DNA of 64,000 bases from Alisma plantago-aquatica (GCA_963693085.1 OY856413.1:749114056-749178055); one strand, 5' to 3'; positions 1-12,463 are shown, counted from the first letter of the stretch. Translations and numbers: made by a program. Notes: generated by a model not told the origin, from the sequence alone.

Positions 1-1244
1 AGAGGAAGCACGGCGGTACAGAACCCGACAAGACAATATGTTGTGGAAGAAGATTTGGCATGCGGGATGGTGCCCAAAGATAGCACACTTCTTATGGAGG
101 ATTTGCACGGGATGCTTAGCGATGCGAGGCCGTCTGTTTGATAGGAATTGTATCGATGATGGCACATGCATTCTATGTGGTTCGGAAAAGGAAACTATTA
201 CCCACATGCTCTTCCGCTGTCTGAGCGCAACAGAAGTATGGGAACAAACGCCACGGGAGACTCAAGAGTGGGTGGAGGAGTATAGGGACGTGGAAGTAGG
301 TGTCATGATGGAGGCCATGATAGACATGCCTTCCATGAGGGGGGCGGAAGTAGCGGTGGCTGCTATGTGGGCAGCATGGCGAGCTAGGTGCAAGAGGACT
401 TTCCAGGACAACGGGTTCCAGTGCGGCTATATCTACACAGAGGCGCTGACGGTGGTGAGGGCGGGACAGGAAAGAATAAACTAGCAGCGGGGGTTAATGG
501 AAGATACTCGGACTACTACACTCTTACGTCCAAGGGAGAACTACGTACGTGCGGAAATGCAGCCGAGGGAACAAGGGGCAGAGAATTGTGTAGGGACGCC
601 GAGGCAGAGATACACCAGCCAACAAAGGGAGGGGAGGGGGGATGAGGACCAGCAGAGTGAGGAGGCGGGGGACAGTGGAGCGGACAGAAGTAGAAGAAGC
701 AACTGGGTGAAACCGGCGAGGGGAAGGATAAAGGTGAATACTGATGGATCGGTAGGGGAAGACGGGAGGGCAGGAGTCAGGGTGGTGGCTAGAAATGACG
801 AGGGCAGGCTGCTGGGTGTGCTGGGGCAGAAGGTAGAGTGGGGAGAAGACGTCACTGTCATTGAAGCCCTGGCTGTTCGTGAGGCACTGGTGTGGGTGAG
901 GGAGCAAGCCTATGAACAAGTGGAGATCGAAACAAATTCCATGGACGTTGTCTATGCATGGAACATCAAAAAGATGCGGCGGGATTACTTGGGTGCTTTG
1001 GCTAAGGACATTATCTCGCTTTGTAGTATGTTTTCTTTCTGTAGGTTAAGTCATGTAAATCGTATGGGCAATAGGGTCACCCACGAGGTGGCCAATTCGG
1101 CTCGTAGAGGTCTAGTTGAAAGTTTTTCATTTTTTCAGTCTTTTCCGTCATGTATGTTGTCCCTTGTAAACCTTGATTTATGATTTTAGTAGTTTTTGCG
1201 GGGAGCCCCAATCATAGGGCTTCCCGCCCTCCCTCAAAAAAAAA
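1..1244 (+). mobile_element. LINE (plant L1 type), 3' end only
   Basis: The window opens inside the last third of a non-LTR retrotransposon. The zinc-binding and RNase H domains of ORF2 are followed by a short 3' UTR. A G/C-rich imperfect hairpin (gggagccc near 1201 pairing with gggcttccc near 1218) lies just before an A9 tract at 1236-1244, after which the sequence becomes AT-rich and unrelated. The order zinc finger, RNase H, poly-A is that of plant L1 elements. The 5' part lies outside the window, so the target-site duplication cannot be checked. Confidence 0.85.
2..1183 (+). pseudogene. LINE ORF2 C-terminus: zf-RVT plus RNase H, one in-frame stop
   Basis: One reading frame is open from the window edge to the stop at 1183, interrupted only by a TAG at 482-484. 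The part before the stop has the reverse-transcriptase zinc-binding domain: a WHAGWCPKIAHFLWR-like start, then C-x2-C in CILCGS and H-x4-C in HMLFRC. The part after it is an RNase H: NTDGS (first Asp), IEAL (Glu), then ETNSMDVV where relatives usually have an Asp after the Glu-Thr/Ser, and a final NRVTHEVANSA motif. In LINEs this domain removes RNA from the RNA-DNA hybrid. The nonsense codon and the altered third acidic motif suggest an inactive copy. The domain calls are firm; activity is inferred to be lost. Confidence 0.85.
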
Positions 1245-2134
1245 TATTAGGCTTATGATGCTTTAATATTGGTGATATCATGTAAGATATGTAATACTTA
1301 GTTCATGAGTAATAAATATTAAATGATGATACAAAATTATGAAAAAATGTCAGTAAGTCCATAACCATGTTTATATTGCATATGATGTCAGATATGGTCA
1401 TGTTGATGCACGAAAACATGTAGCTTACTCCATATGGATAATTAGGGCTAATAACCCTAAATAAAATGTAATAAATACATACATGCTCAATAAATGTTGA
1501 ATTTTACAGAACACTCTCATATTAGTAACTGGAAGTCAATATGTAACTTTGAGATCAATTTTATACACAAAATCCATGTTATATGAAGATGGCCCTTAAT
1601 ACATTTTATGAAACCCTAATTTAGGTTAATGATGTAACCTAGGGTTAATATATGTGTGCACAAAATGACATGGAAGCTAATGTTCATATAATGAACCATA
1701 CTCTAGAAAATGACATTAGTAAGATAACTCTAAGACAAGAATGCAAGTAATGATGCACACATCCTAATGAGATAAAGTAAACCCTAAAATGGATATAACT
1801 AGGGTTAAGGTGATGAGAATCTGATGATAGTATGTGATCTTATCTTTATCAGGGTTGACCTGGGATACATAGTTGACATCAGGAATGTGATATGTGATTA
1901 GGTTTGTCTCTCTTGATCAAGGTACACCATTACCTCTTACTTGGCTTATTATACAATATGCTTGTGTTATATGTGTAGTAGAATACTTGGCATATGATAT
2001 TGGATGAAATGATTGTTCTTGAATGATATGTTGCTTGATTTTTCATAATTATGCCTATGAACACATGAAACATAAAATATTCTGATCCATCACATGATAG
2101 CACTAAACTCTTTGGTAGTACAGTGCATTGAAGA

Positions 2135-2188
2135 AACATCAAAGCCCTCGGTGGCAGATGTAACATCAAAGCCCTTGGTGGCAGATGT
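2135..2188. repeat. 27-bp tandem duplication, two copies
   Basis: The unit aacatcaaagccctcggtgg plus seven bases is repeated head to tail at 2135-2161 and 2162-2188 with a single C/T difference. Such a recent local duplication usually comes from replication slippage. It has no visible coding role. Confidence 0.9.
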
Positions 2189-3092
2189 ATGAGATATATG
2201 ATGGAAATGTGCTTAAAATATACGTGTTCTCTTTTGTTAATGAACATCTTTGTGCAAGTATACACTTTTTCTTATATTTGTTTATAACTGCCAAGTAATA
2301 GTTTTATCTTATTGCCAAGATATGATGAGAGGTATATAAAAGATACATAGGTGTACTCAGTACAATATTCTTGAATATTATACTGACGTGTACCACATAT
2401 AATCTTTTGTTTAGGTTCCTGTTATGATCTTGAAGAACTGGGATAGTTGAGAGTTGTGTGGCGAGCTGATGTACAGGTGGACCTGTTGTCTTAAGATCAT
2501 GTAGTTTAGTGGTAGTACATGTATTTGTATACGTTTACTATTCAATATGTAATATCAAATGTTGTAACAATTCATGTTGTAATTATATGTTGAATGGTGA
2601 ACATGTGTTGTATGGTTTTATTATTGTTCATGAGCATGTGCTATTGATTGTTTCCTTCTGACTCCCTTGATTTTCTTCTTCTTAGCCTAGTGTGGGGTGT
2701 TTAAATTGGGATGCTCACTGAGGTAAGGTTTCAATTTGGACGTCACACATCAGATTAAGTTTTAGAAAATCTGGGGATGGCACCCCACCAGGTAGGATAT
2801 GTCCTTGAGCTTGTATTGATGTCCTTGAGATTTACTTCTTCTCCTTCTCCTTCTCCTTGTCTGTAGACATCTCGTCCCCAGCCCATGCAAGGAAACATAA
2901 AACTATGTGAGGCATTGAATAGTTATAACAGGAAAAGTAACATATAATTGAAGTGACATGAGATATCTTGAAAAACTTAGTGACTTAATGTGGTGAACAT
3001 GATTACTTGAAACTTAATAAATTAACATGATAAATAATGGTGTGAAGTTTAACTTGAGTTAATATAGACTCTCTCTCTTAATGCACCCATAG

Positions 3093-3204
3093 TGCTCATA
3101 AGGTCAACTAAGGCTCACATAAGGCCAGTTAAGGCTCACATAATGCTCCTGTAGAGCTCATAAGGCCACTTAAGGCTCACATAAGGTCGGTTAAGGCTCA
3201 CATA
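3093..3204. repeat. Degenerate tandem repeat, unit about 20-22 bp
   Basis: Units of the form aaggctcacataaggccagtt follow one another about five times, with variants such as gctcataaggccact and aggtcggtt. The periodicity is imperfect but clear by eye. Confidence 0.8.
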
Positions 3205-5639
3205 GCATGATCGAGAGGACTTATATTAACATATCATGGTTTCTTATACTTAAGCATGATCTTCATGATTCCTTGAATAATTATCATGGTAGTGATTCAT
3301 AGTATTTCCAATGATAGTAGAATCATTAAATCAATCATAGCATGTGTATGATTTTCATGAGTATAACTAAGTAATCACATAATTGCAATTTAATTGAGTA
3401 ATCATAAATACATGAGTGAATAATTTAACCCAGAACCCTATAAATATACTCAGTGTGCATGATCCATTCACCTGAGATTGTGGAGGTACACTAACAGAAG
3501 TTTGAGTCCTGATCAGTCCTAATTATCATGTCCAACATATAAGTATATTAATTATCATGGTTAAGCCTAGGGTTTTAGGGTTTCAATGAATCATGGAAAG
3601 TAGGTTGTGAATCTAGATCTAAATCCTTGACCATTCGATAGGTCTCGAAAAACCGATCAAAAACCATATATGGATCATCCCCATCTGAGTTCTATTTTAT
3701 TTTCCATGATTCATTAAAGATCAGACTAAAACTGACCAATCAGAATGGTCGATAATCCACCTGTGTAATCCTGCCCAAAAAAAATAGTTGGCACCTCCTT
3801 GCTGAGATGGCCTAGTAGGAGCCTGCCACATTGTGTTGCTCTAGCTCAAAATCAAAAGTGAGTATGTTGGCCAGGTTACAAAAGAAAAGACTAAAGTATC
3901 CATGTAGGTGTGACATTCCTGAGAACAAATACAAGGAGTAAACCAGGGAAATCCACACCTAGTATGATCGTCTTAAATTGAGAACTCCAATTAGTGAGAA
4001 ATTGGGACCAATGCTTCGATCTAATGTAAGCAAAGACTAGAAGAATAGTTCATTTGGGCTCAATGTGAGACTCTAGTCTCAGTGACCCATTGAAGAGACC
4101 AGATGGTGGTCAAGAACTCAAGAACAAGCTTCCACCATAGCCGACCAATAGGAGCAAAAACCAAAGTTGCGAGAACAGAGGGATTTATATGAGACAATGC
4201 ATTTGATAAATTCTTAAGGGCCATCCGAAGTCAACGGCACAACAAAACTATCCACAGACTGCCAAAACTATAAGCACATCAGTGGTGTCTAGGAAAAGCA
4301 GAGCATAGGAGCTCAAGAATCTGGTTCAATGATAGAGCATGAAGTCAAGCAAACCAAGGGTACATGAAGATCAGGTTCGACATAGGTCAAAATCTTGGGA
4401 TGAAATTCATGGTCGGAGCATGGCCATCTAGCCTGGCCGGTGATCAGAGGGAGAGTTTCCCAGGTCTGAAACCGGGTTTTGTGGGTACTACACTAGGATG
4501 AATCACGATGTCTAAGGGCTTCGGGAATAGATAGAAAAGGGTATGGAAATGCTGACTGTATGTTTAATTTGACCACAAGCCACTAGAACTCTCTCTACAA
4601 CTCGCCGTCTTTGCCGGAAAAATTGAGTGTCCGGCGTCTCCACTGGTGGCCTCGCTTGGAATTGAAACCGAGAACAAGTCCTACAACATCTTCCAGTTCT
4701 TTAGGTATCAACTGGAGTCATTCCTATGCCAATAGGTAGGGTGGGTGTGGCCACCGTGTGAACTAGATAAAGGGGGAAATTAGGCATTTTCTCTAGGGCT
4801 AAATATAGGAGTGGTGTTAGGGTTCCATGGATTTAGGATTTCCTCCCGAATCTGTTGATGTGGGAATCACTTGAAGATGTTGAGAGTACAGGAAGTTATC
4901 CATGGGCAAGGACCCTGGGAGTTGTCCCGTCCTCTGCTCAGACTCCTATGTGATGTAGGGGACAAAGCCCATATCCTACAATCTCAATTAGACGACTCTA
5001 AAAGGGTTGGGTATAGATAGCTCTGTGTGATGCTCAATTATCGTGAACTTTAGGATAATTGACTGTATTAATAAACGATTAAAAAGCCAATTAACATTAT
5101 CTCCTCCTTGTTTCCTAATATCTTTTGGAGCCTTTATGATTATCAAAAACCAACCAAATTTGGTGGGTTTAATGATTAGACCTTGAGGAATTCAATTATA
5201 TAATTAGATTTTAGATATGAGTTAGGGAAACATGCATTTTACATCATTAGATGCTTAAGGTAATTATCATATTTATAATTATTGAAAAGGAATTGTGTTA
5301 CCAAAATTTGATGGAAGCTATAAAATTCAATTACCTAATCATATACAAAACAATGGAATACATTTTACATGTATGTGGATCAAAACTATCATTTAACCCC
5401 TAACTAGTCACCATTGCATAATTAGGGTTAGGTTTTGTAAATTAATTGACATTGATGTGAACAAGTGTTGATAAATCAAATTAAAGGTTCACATAATATC
5501 TTGGTATAGTATAAACTCATTTTGGCATACTAATTAAGCATGGTCTCCACTTAGTCAACAATTGAAAGATGGATTGTTCAACTTAGGGTTTCACCTTCAT
5601 TAAATATAGGAAAAATTTTGGGTTTAAATATTTGATCAT

Positions 5640-5674
5640 CTTTATTTAAAATTTAAAATTTGAGGGTCGTTACA
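5640..5674 (-). other. Possible LTR terminus
   Basis: Read on the minus strand, 5674 begins TGTAACGACCCTC followed by an A/T-rich tract. This matches the TGTAAC start common in plant Gypsy LTRs and resembles the LTR starts seen here at 57184 and 59350. No matching second copy, polypurine tract or duplication was found, so it may be a lone degraded LTR. Confidence 0.3.
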
Positions 5675-8270
5675 ATACCGTCTTCATTAATGTTCTTAAC
5701 TTTAACTTAAGTCATAATGTTTGATCAAAATTAATTCATTAATCTCAATTTTTCATGTCATATTTATATACCACATAAATTTGTGTCATTGTCAATCATC
5801 AAGATTTATTAGTTCACATCTACGGTTGCAGATAACCATGAAGGTATTATCCAAGATCAGGTCTATAGTTTTGAATAATCATATTACAAGATTGCTTCAT
5901 TAATATATTTTGAATTATCAAAGGAATATAATTCAAGGTATCAACTTGATACGTAACATATATAGACTTTACAAACATACTTATTGATATCATTAAATTT
6001 ATAATCAAGAGTTAGTTTCTACAAGTATTAATTGTAAAAAAAGTCATTTTCTATCAATTATACAAGACCTTAACCTTTTAATTTGTTTTTAGTCATACAA
6101 GAAGCATTTATTTTAATTGGGTATTAATAAAGAGACATTGATTGAGGACTCATGGTGATTTATATGATAAGAGAACAAGTAGAAACAGGTGTTTCCACTA
6201 CCTAGGTCAAGGATGGAGGGAGGCATGTGGCACAAACATGACTGATATCCATGTGTCTTCATTGACTGGACGAACAATATGATGGATGAGAGAAATTCTT
6301 CCCACTAGCCACATGTAGAGAGAAAGAAAGAAACAACTATGTGATGTGAGTCATCTAATCCTTGGTTGTCATTGATAGGGTAATATTTAACATTGCATAC
6401 ACATAAATTCCACATATACATGTGCACCCATCATGGCACTAGTCACTAGAGATAGAGATAAATGAAGATAAGGGTGAGTCAAGTCTCAAAAGAGGCCAGT
6501 GACGTTGAGGGTGAAGTTTAAAAGTTAAGGAGGTGTTCATAGGGTAGATAAGGGCATGATTAGGGTTTGGGAGGCTAAGGTTTGTTGTTGCAAAGGGAGG
6601 AAAAACTAGAGAGGTGATATCATTGCAACAAAAGTACCAAAAGGTTTTGCAAAACTCACTTTACAAGTTAGAATGCTTAGAGAATTGTATATAAAGAAAC
6701 ATATGGCGGAGGAATTTCCATGAAGGAAGGAACAAGAAAGAGCTATTGCTACCCATTATCCTTACATTCCTAAAATTGTTAGGAGGTAGGAGATGACTAC
6801 TTTGCTATTAAATCTATGTTCAAAGGTGGATAGTAGAAGTTGGCCATGTCCTAAGAACAATCCAAGGCATTAGAGACCCCAGTTCAAAAGGGAATTTTTT
6901 GGTCCAAAAAGGTGGGATTGGGATAAAAAATGGAAGAATGGATTTTCATGGAAATATCTTTGAGCAAATTATAACTGCATCTTATTTTGGTTAAAATTGA
7001 ATATTTGATAATTTATAGTATAAAGAGTTTAAAAAAGGCTTGAGATTGGTTTGAGAAAGATATATAAAAAATTATTAGAGCGAGTCAAGATTTAAATTAG
7101 GGTCAGGGTCTCCTATACTTAGATGCATATAATAGAATTCAAACTCATATTTTCAAGTTAAAGAGAAATGTATGATCCTTGAATATGGAAAATATTAACT
7201 AAAAACAAAAAATATAGGGGGTAAATGGGTAAGTATATGCAAAATCCACTTCATAATGTCCATCCTTCCATCATTAAAATTTCCCTCCACAATTTCATAT
7301 TCTTAGAGGCTTTTGGAACCTAATACTCGATTACTACATTATCTTCATACTCAACCTTATTATCATACGTCCTAGTTGCATCAATCATACATTTAACTAA
7401 ATAGTACAACCAAAGTTTGTAAATAAAAATTTTAGTGTATATATCAAAATATATTATTACTTTAACTTTACAGTACAGTCAGGATTCAAATCATGATAGA
7501 GGTGGGTTGAGATCAAAACAACACAGTGATCACTGATACATTATTTGAAATTACTCAATCTCAATAGATTGTAACACCTTTTGTGCATAGGTAGATATCA
7601 CATGTAGGAGTTGCATAAATCAAAGAGTAAATATAATCTAGATTTAGTTTGCTTGATTTCCTTCATAATTGAGTGTGGAAACATGGGCCTTTCATTTGCA
7701 GGAGTTGTGTTTGGTGTCCTATGTAGGATGTGGGTAGGGCTCTTGCCATTGAAATGCCCTTGCTGTAGGGAAATGCGGTAACAGAGATGGCAACAGAGAC
7801 AAAAGAGTTTCTTGCCACATGGCCCTAGAACAACAGATCACATCAACTATTATATTGCAAGGCATATACCTTGTCTTGGAGAAAATCTAGTGACTATCCT
7901 TGTAGCAACATTCTACTTTTACAAGAAACACCCAGATGGTTTGTTGGTGTCAGCGTCCTGGTGTAGCAACGTGGATAGTGGTTGACGATGTACTCCTAGA
8001 AGATAGCAATGACCTCCACGTATCTACATAGTCCACGTAGAGCAGTGGGAGCTCTTGTCATTCTTTTGAAACTATTAGGAAGGAGTTGTCCCTTTGATGT
8101 CAATGCGCTAATGTTAAATGCTCTCCCTTGTTGTATATCCATTTCTGTCTCTCCCCTTTATGGGTAAGACTTTCTCGTGATCTCACAATACCACAATTGT
8201 GAGAGGACAACAATTGTCAAAGCTTATTTTTGTGCCTTCTAAAAGCCTTGAATACCCCTCTATTTATAGG

Positions 8271-8278
8271 AGGGTCAG
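8271..8278 (-). promoter_or_regulatory. TATA box of Copia-1 3' LTR
   Basis: The minus strand reads TATAAATA followed by GAGGGG, the typical core promoter of a Copia LTR. The same sequence sits at 15443-15450 in the other LTR, so it predates the insertion. Confidence 0.7.
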
Positions 8279-8339
8279 AGTCAGGGATTCCAGATCAACT
8301 CATATTCAAAGAGATAGATTTTTCATGAATTTTTGACTG

Positions 8340-8640
8340 TTGTGAATCACAAATCAATCAATTCACATTTGAATCGGTCAGTTCAACACTTGAACCAGTC
8401 TGTTCACATGTGAATTGGTTGATTCATGATTTCAATCAGTCGGTTCACTATATTTCCTATTTACAAACATATTATCTTTCAATATATGATTAATGCACTA
8501 CATGACGCAAGCTTTAATCCTTGATCCAGTCATATTGATTGCTCAACCAGTCATTTCACATCTGAATGGTAGACTCACATCTTGAATCAGGTGATTCATA
8601 TTCTGAATCGAGCAATTCAAATTCCAGTTCATCCAATGTA
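8340..8640 (-). repeat. Palindrome-rich array in the U3 of the Copia-1 3' LTR
   Basis: Short words of the type gaatcggtcagttcaacac, ttgaaccagtctgttcac and the perfect 12-bp palindrome ttcacatgtgaa recur at roughly 18-25 bp spacing. The block lies just upstream of the TATA box in transcription direction. A homologous array is in the other LTR. Confidence 0.75.
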
Positions 8641-9720
8641 CAACCAGTGTTGGTAAAGTTGAATACCTAAACATTTTAGTAATAAAGTTAAATCATATTC
8701 ATGAGTAAATTCCTTTTACAGGGGCATCCTATGTGTGTGACCGGATAGGTCCCAAATAATGCTGGCATTGAATGTCCACAACCAATTTATGACATCACAT
8801 GCAATGAGCGGTATCTAGCAACATAACATTACTACCCAAGTAATTGGAAAGTTGGAGAACAACTTTAACCTACAATCTAACGTTCAATATTATTATGACA
8901 TATAGTTCCTTTGTCACTGATATCTAGATTGAACTTGACTCGTAGAATCATCATACTTTCAAAGTTCAATCTATGGTTCTTGAACTGGAGCATACTGTTG
9001 AGATACATGTGAGCTCAATGTTCTGATATTGACTCACATTAGCATGGCCATGCATTTCTCAGTCTCTCTTATCAAGTGTCCAGGATATCAATCTCTAGTA
9101 GGAGGGGAAATCCCATCTACATCACTCACAGTCAATCCCCATGTGTCATAATGTACCCAAGCACCAACTTTATGGCAACCCTTATTCAAGGTCACATTGG
9201 ATGATGTGAAGGTACATTGAATGACATGTGATGAGTGTATTGAATTCTAGTCTAAGAACCACAGTCACCATTATCACTTTGAGAGCTAATTCTCACTATC
9301 ATTACATGGTCTCCATGTATCACCCTCAAGGTGGGTCTATTTGATTCACTATCCTCTAACAAGTCCCATGTGTTTGGCTTCATATCACATGTCATGAATG
9401 ATGAGACAAAGTCAGCAACTAACACACACTATATTCATGTGTATTATTGTTGTCTATTTTTTTCCAAAGTAATGTCCGGCTAGGGACATAACAACACAAG
9501 ATGTACTCTTATCATATATATGATCTCATTATTTAGGTCCTCAACCAAAAGAAATATATCATCAAGTATCATCATTCTTTAGACTTTTATTATGCTATAA
9601 CATTATCTCATAACTAAATAAAATAGAATGAGAGGAATTGCCTTTTATTATTATCATATCAATTACATCGTGCCACATTACAATCATCACATGATTGTCT
9701 CTCTGATGCACATACCAACA

Positions 9721-9735
9721 GACTCCCACTTGCAC
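9721..9735 (-). promoter_or_regulatory. Copia-1 polypurine tract
   Basis: The minus strand reads gtgcaagtgggagtc directly before the LTR start TGTTGG. This is the expected place and composition of the plus-strand primer. It fixes the orientation of the element. Confidence 0.8.
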
Positions 9736-9867
9736 TTAGAACCAATCACTCATGAGTCTTATTCTAAATGATCTAACATGTCCATCATGCTTTTGTTTTG
9801 AAAATACTTTTGTCAGTGGGTCAGCAACATTGCCTTCAGTCAGTATTCTACAAATATTCACATCTCC

Positions 9868-10170
9868 TCATTGTACGATCTCTCGTATGAGATGGAATCT
9901 CCATAGTATGCTCTTGGAATGCTGATGTGTTATGGGTTCCTTAGCTTGTGCAATAGATCCATTGTTATCACAATACAACTCTATTGCATCGCTAATGCTT
10001 GGAACCACCCCAAGTTCACTGATGAACTTCTTGATACAGACAACTTCCTTTGATGTATTAAATGTAGCATTACGCTCCACATCAGTTGTAGAATCAACAA
10101 TTGTTTCTTTCTTGGAAATCTTCCAACTTATAGCTCTGTTGTTTAGGCATAACACACATATTGATTGCAA
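9868..10170 (-). pseudogene. Copia-1 RNase H fragment
   Basis: The 100-residue frame carries Copia RNase H signatures: AISWKISKKETIVDSTTDVE (the acidic STTDVE box), FISELGVVPSISDAIELYCDNNGS (the catalytic-Asp region) and a SKSILWRFHLIREIV C-terminus. It lies between the RT frames and the polypurine tract, as expected. In the element it would degrade the RNA template. Its frame is not continuous with RT, so Pol is broken by frameshift. Confidence 0.85.
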
Positions 10171-10278
10171 TCAATAATCATCTTTGTCAGTTTGGAAGCT
10201 TGTGTTGGTGTAAACCCTTAAACCCAAATCTTCCTCACCGCATAAATAAGAAATTGATACTTAGTTATTCTCAAATAA

Positions 10279-10983
10279 TTAAAGATGTTCTTTTATGGAA
10301 ATTGAATGACTTTCACCAGGATATGACTGATATCTACTTGTCATGCTCAAGGCATACAAGGCATCGGGACAAGTGCATAACATTGCATACATGATAGATC
10401 CTTTTACAGACGCATATGGAATCTTATTCATGGGGTCCACTTCCTTACAAGAACTTGGGCGTTGTGCTTTAGAGATGCTAATTCCATGAGATACTAGAAA
10501 ATTCCCTCTCTTTGAGTCCTTCATGTTGAACATCTTCAACACTTTGTCAATGTATGTACTTTGGATTGCACCAAGAAGCCTTCTAGATCTATCTCTAAAG
10601 ATCTTGATTCCTAAGATATTGAATGCTTTGCCTAAATTTATCATAGAGAAGGTACTTCCCAAACATTTCTTTACCATTTGTAAAGTAGGAATACCATTCC
10701 CCATCTACATCATGTCATCTACGTATAATATGAGGAATAAAATTGTGCTACCACTAACCTTTTTGTATACACAAGGTTCATCTACATTTTGAATAAAGTC
10801 AAAATCTTTGTTTGTCTCATAAAAATGAAGATTCCAGCTCTGAGATAATTGATTCAATCCACATATTGACCTTTGTAGCTTACATGCTTTATTGGCTTCC
10901 TTCGAATTTATAGAACCCTCAGGTTGTGTCATGTACACATCCTCACGAAGATTCCCATTAAGGAAAGTGTTTTTAACATCCAT
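10279..10983 (-). pseudogene. Copia-1 reverse transcriptase, palm and thumb, one in-frame stop
   Basis: The frame from 10983 begins MDVKNTFLNGNLREDVYM, continues with the LQRSICGLNQLSQSWN motif, and reaches the catalytic LYVDD box. A TAG at 10705-10707 follows YVDDMM, and the same frame resumes with MGNGIPTLQ. It then continues through KAFNILGIKIFRDRSRRLLG and KIPYASVKGSIMYAM before losing frame. The YVDD aspartates are intact, but the stop immediately downstream truncates the enzyme. Confidence 0.9.
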
Positions 10984-11026
10984 CTTCCAATCTTATAGTC
11001 ATAATATGCTGCAATGGCAAGAATGA

Positions 11027-11431
11027 TCATGATGGACTTAACAATGGCAACTGGTGAAAAAAATTGTCATAGTCAACACCTTGAATTTGTTTGAAACCTG
11101 CAACCAATCCTCCCTTATAGGTTTGTACATAACCATCCATGTCGGTCTTCCTTTTGAAGACCCATTTGCACCCTATGGGTTTTAGCCCTTTAGGTGGATC
11201 CACCAAGGTCCATACCTTGCTGGTGTACTTGGATTCCATCTTAGTTCTCATGGCCTCAAGCCATTTATCAGACTCTGGTCCCTCACTAGCTTTTAGGTAG
11301 GTTGTTGTCTCATCATCTATAACCAACTCACTACCTTCTTGAGTCACAAGATAACCAAATCTATCTAGCTCCAGGTGTGTCCTACTAGATCTGTGAGAAT
11401 ATTGTATTACAAGAGGTATTTGAGATTTCAA
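11027..11431 (-). pseudogene. Copia-1 reverse transcriptase N-terminal part
   Basis: The 134-residue frame includes KWLEAMRTKMESKYTSKVWT, PIGCKWVFKRKTDMDG and QIQGVDYDNFFHQL, which is the fingers region of Copia RT (usually ...GVDYDETFSPV). The DNFFHQL ending and the frame change after it show point mutations and an indel just before the VDVK motif. Confidence 0.9.
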
Positions 11432-11730
11432 AATAGTTTATGAGTCTCCTTGTTCCTCATGTACCTCAATAGGTTCAATGATTTCTTGTTGGTTTTGAAC
11501 TTATTCAAGTTATATTTCCTCCCACTGATTCCTTTAGAAATAAATTCCTTTTTTGGGAAGGCAACATCCCTGGAAACAAACACTTTGTTGGCAAATAGGT
11601 TGTACAAGTAATATCCCTTAGTTTCTTTGGGATATCCAACCAAGTATGATTTATCTGATCTAGGGCCAAGATTTTCAAGATAAATTTTCCTCACATAAAC
11701 TTCACATCCCCAAATGCTCATAAAAGACAT
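11428..11730 (-). pseudogene. Copia-1 integrase C-terminal region
   Basis: The frame reads IWGCEVYVRK, LGPRSDKSYLVGYPKETKGY and KVFVSRDVAFPKKEFISK, the conserved C-terminal part of Copia integrase (WGCEAYV...GYPKETKGYYFY). It overlaps the RT N-terminal frame by four bases in another frame, so a frameshift separates the two domains of the ancestral polyprotein. The catalytic core upstream (about 11731-12214) is present only as broken sequence. Confidence 0.85.
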
Positions 11731-12214
11731 TTTGGTACGCTTCCCAATCCATATCTCATATGGTTCTTGTGAATTGATTTAGATGGTACATAGTTAAGTC
11801 TTAACATCACGATTTCTAGAGCATAATTCTAGGAGGAATTCAAAAGAATAGAAAAACTCATCATTGATCACACCATATATATAAATATGTGATTCCAACT
11901 ATTTGATACACCATTACGTTGTGGTGTTAAAGGTGGATTCCATTGTGATATGATACCACAGTCTTGCGTAAGGTCCTGAAACTCTTAGCCTAAGTATTCT
12001 CTAGCTCGATTAGAATGAAGTGCCATAATACTTTTACCAAGTTGCTTTTATACATCATTTATGAAATCCTTGAACTTTCCAAGGGTTGTTAACTTATTTT
12101 TCATCAAGTTAACATAACTATACCTACTAAAGTCATCAATAAAGGTAATGAAGTATTGATAACCACCTCTAGGATTTATTCTAAAAGGGCAACACACATC
12201 AGTATGTATGATTT

Positions 12215-12463
12215 CTAATAGATCACTTGCCCTCTCACATTACCAATGAAAGGAGTCTTTGTCATCTTTCCCAACAAATAAGATTCACATGTCTCTATTG
12301 ATTCAAAATCAAAAGAGTCCAGATAACCATCTTTATGGAGTGTGGAGATGGGTTTCTCATTTATGTGCCCTACATGGAAATGCCAAAGGTAGGTTTGGTT
12401 TGAATTATTGAGTTTTAGTCTTTTGAAATTTATGTTATACATGTTTGTCTCGTAATCTATCAA
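12215..12463 (-). pseudogene. Copia-1 GAG-pre-integrase and integrase zinc region
   Basis: The 82-residue frame contains YLWHFHVGHINEKPISTLHK and SFDFESIETCESYLLGKM, the HHCC zinc-binding region that begins Copia integrase. The last zinc ligand expected in CESCLLGK is Tyr here (CESYLLGK), which would abolish zinc binding. It follows the protease-like frame at 12524-12754 on the same strand. Confidence 0.85.

Larger units (their letters stand above)
1245..7763. other. Gene-free, repeat-derived stretch
   Basis: I see no convincing coding region in these 6.5 kb. The sequence is AT-rich with many scattered ccctaa/ttaggg words. It includes a 27-bp tandem duplication near 2135, a run of short degenerate repeats near 3093-3204, a TATA-like sequence near 2332 and a GC-richer patch with ccggcgtctcc near 4600-4660 that resembles the untranslated leader of large Gypsy LTRs. 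A possible LTR edge lies at 5674. It is most likely decayed LTR-retrotransposon sequence, but I cannot place full element boundaries. Confidence 0.5.
7764..9720 (-). repeat. Copia-1 3' LTR
   Basis: The minus strand starts TGTTGGTATGTG at 9720 and ends CCCTACA at 7764, giving the canonical TG...CA ends. It pairs with 14949-16947. It contains a TATA box (8271-8278) and a cluster of short palindromic words such as ttcacatgtgaa upstream of it (about 8340-8640). The polypurine tract lies immediately outside its 5' end. Confidence 0.9.

Noticed and set aside
524..919. Minus-strand open frame of 131 codons
   Set aside because: It is antisense to the RNase H region of the first LINE; low-complexity Ser/Pro/Leu content follows from purine-rich coding DNA on the other strand.
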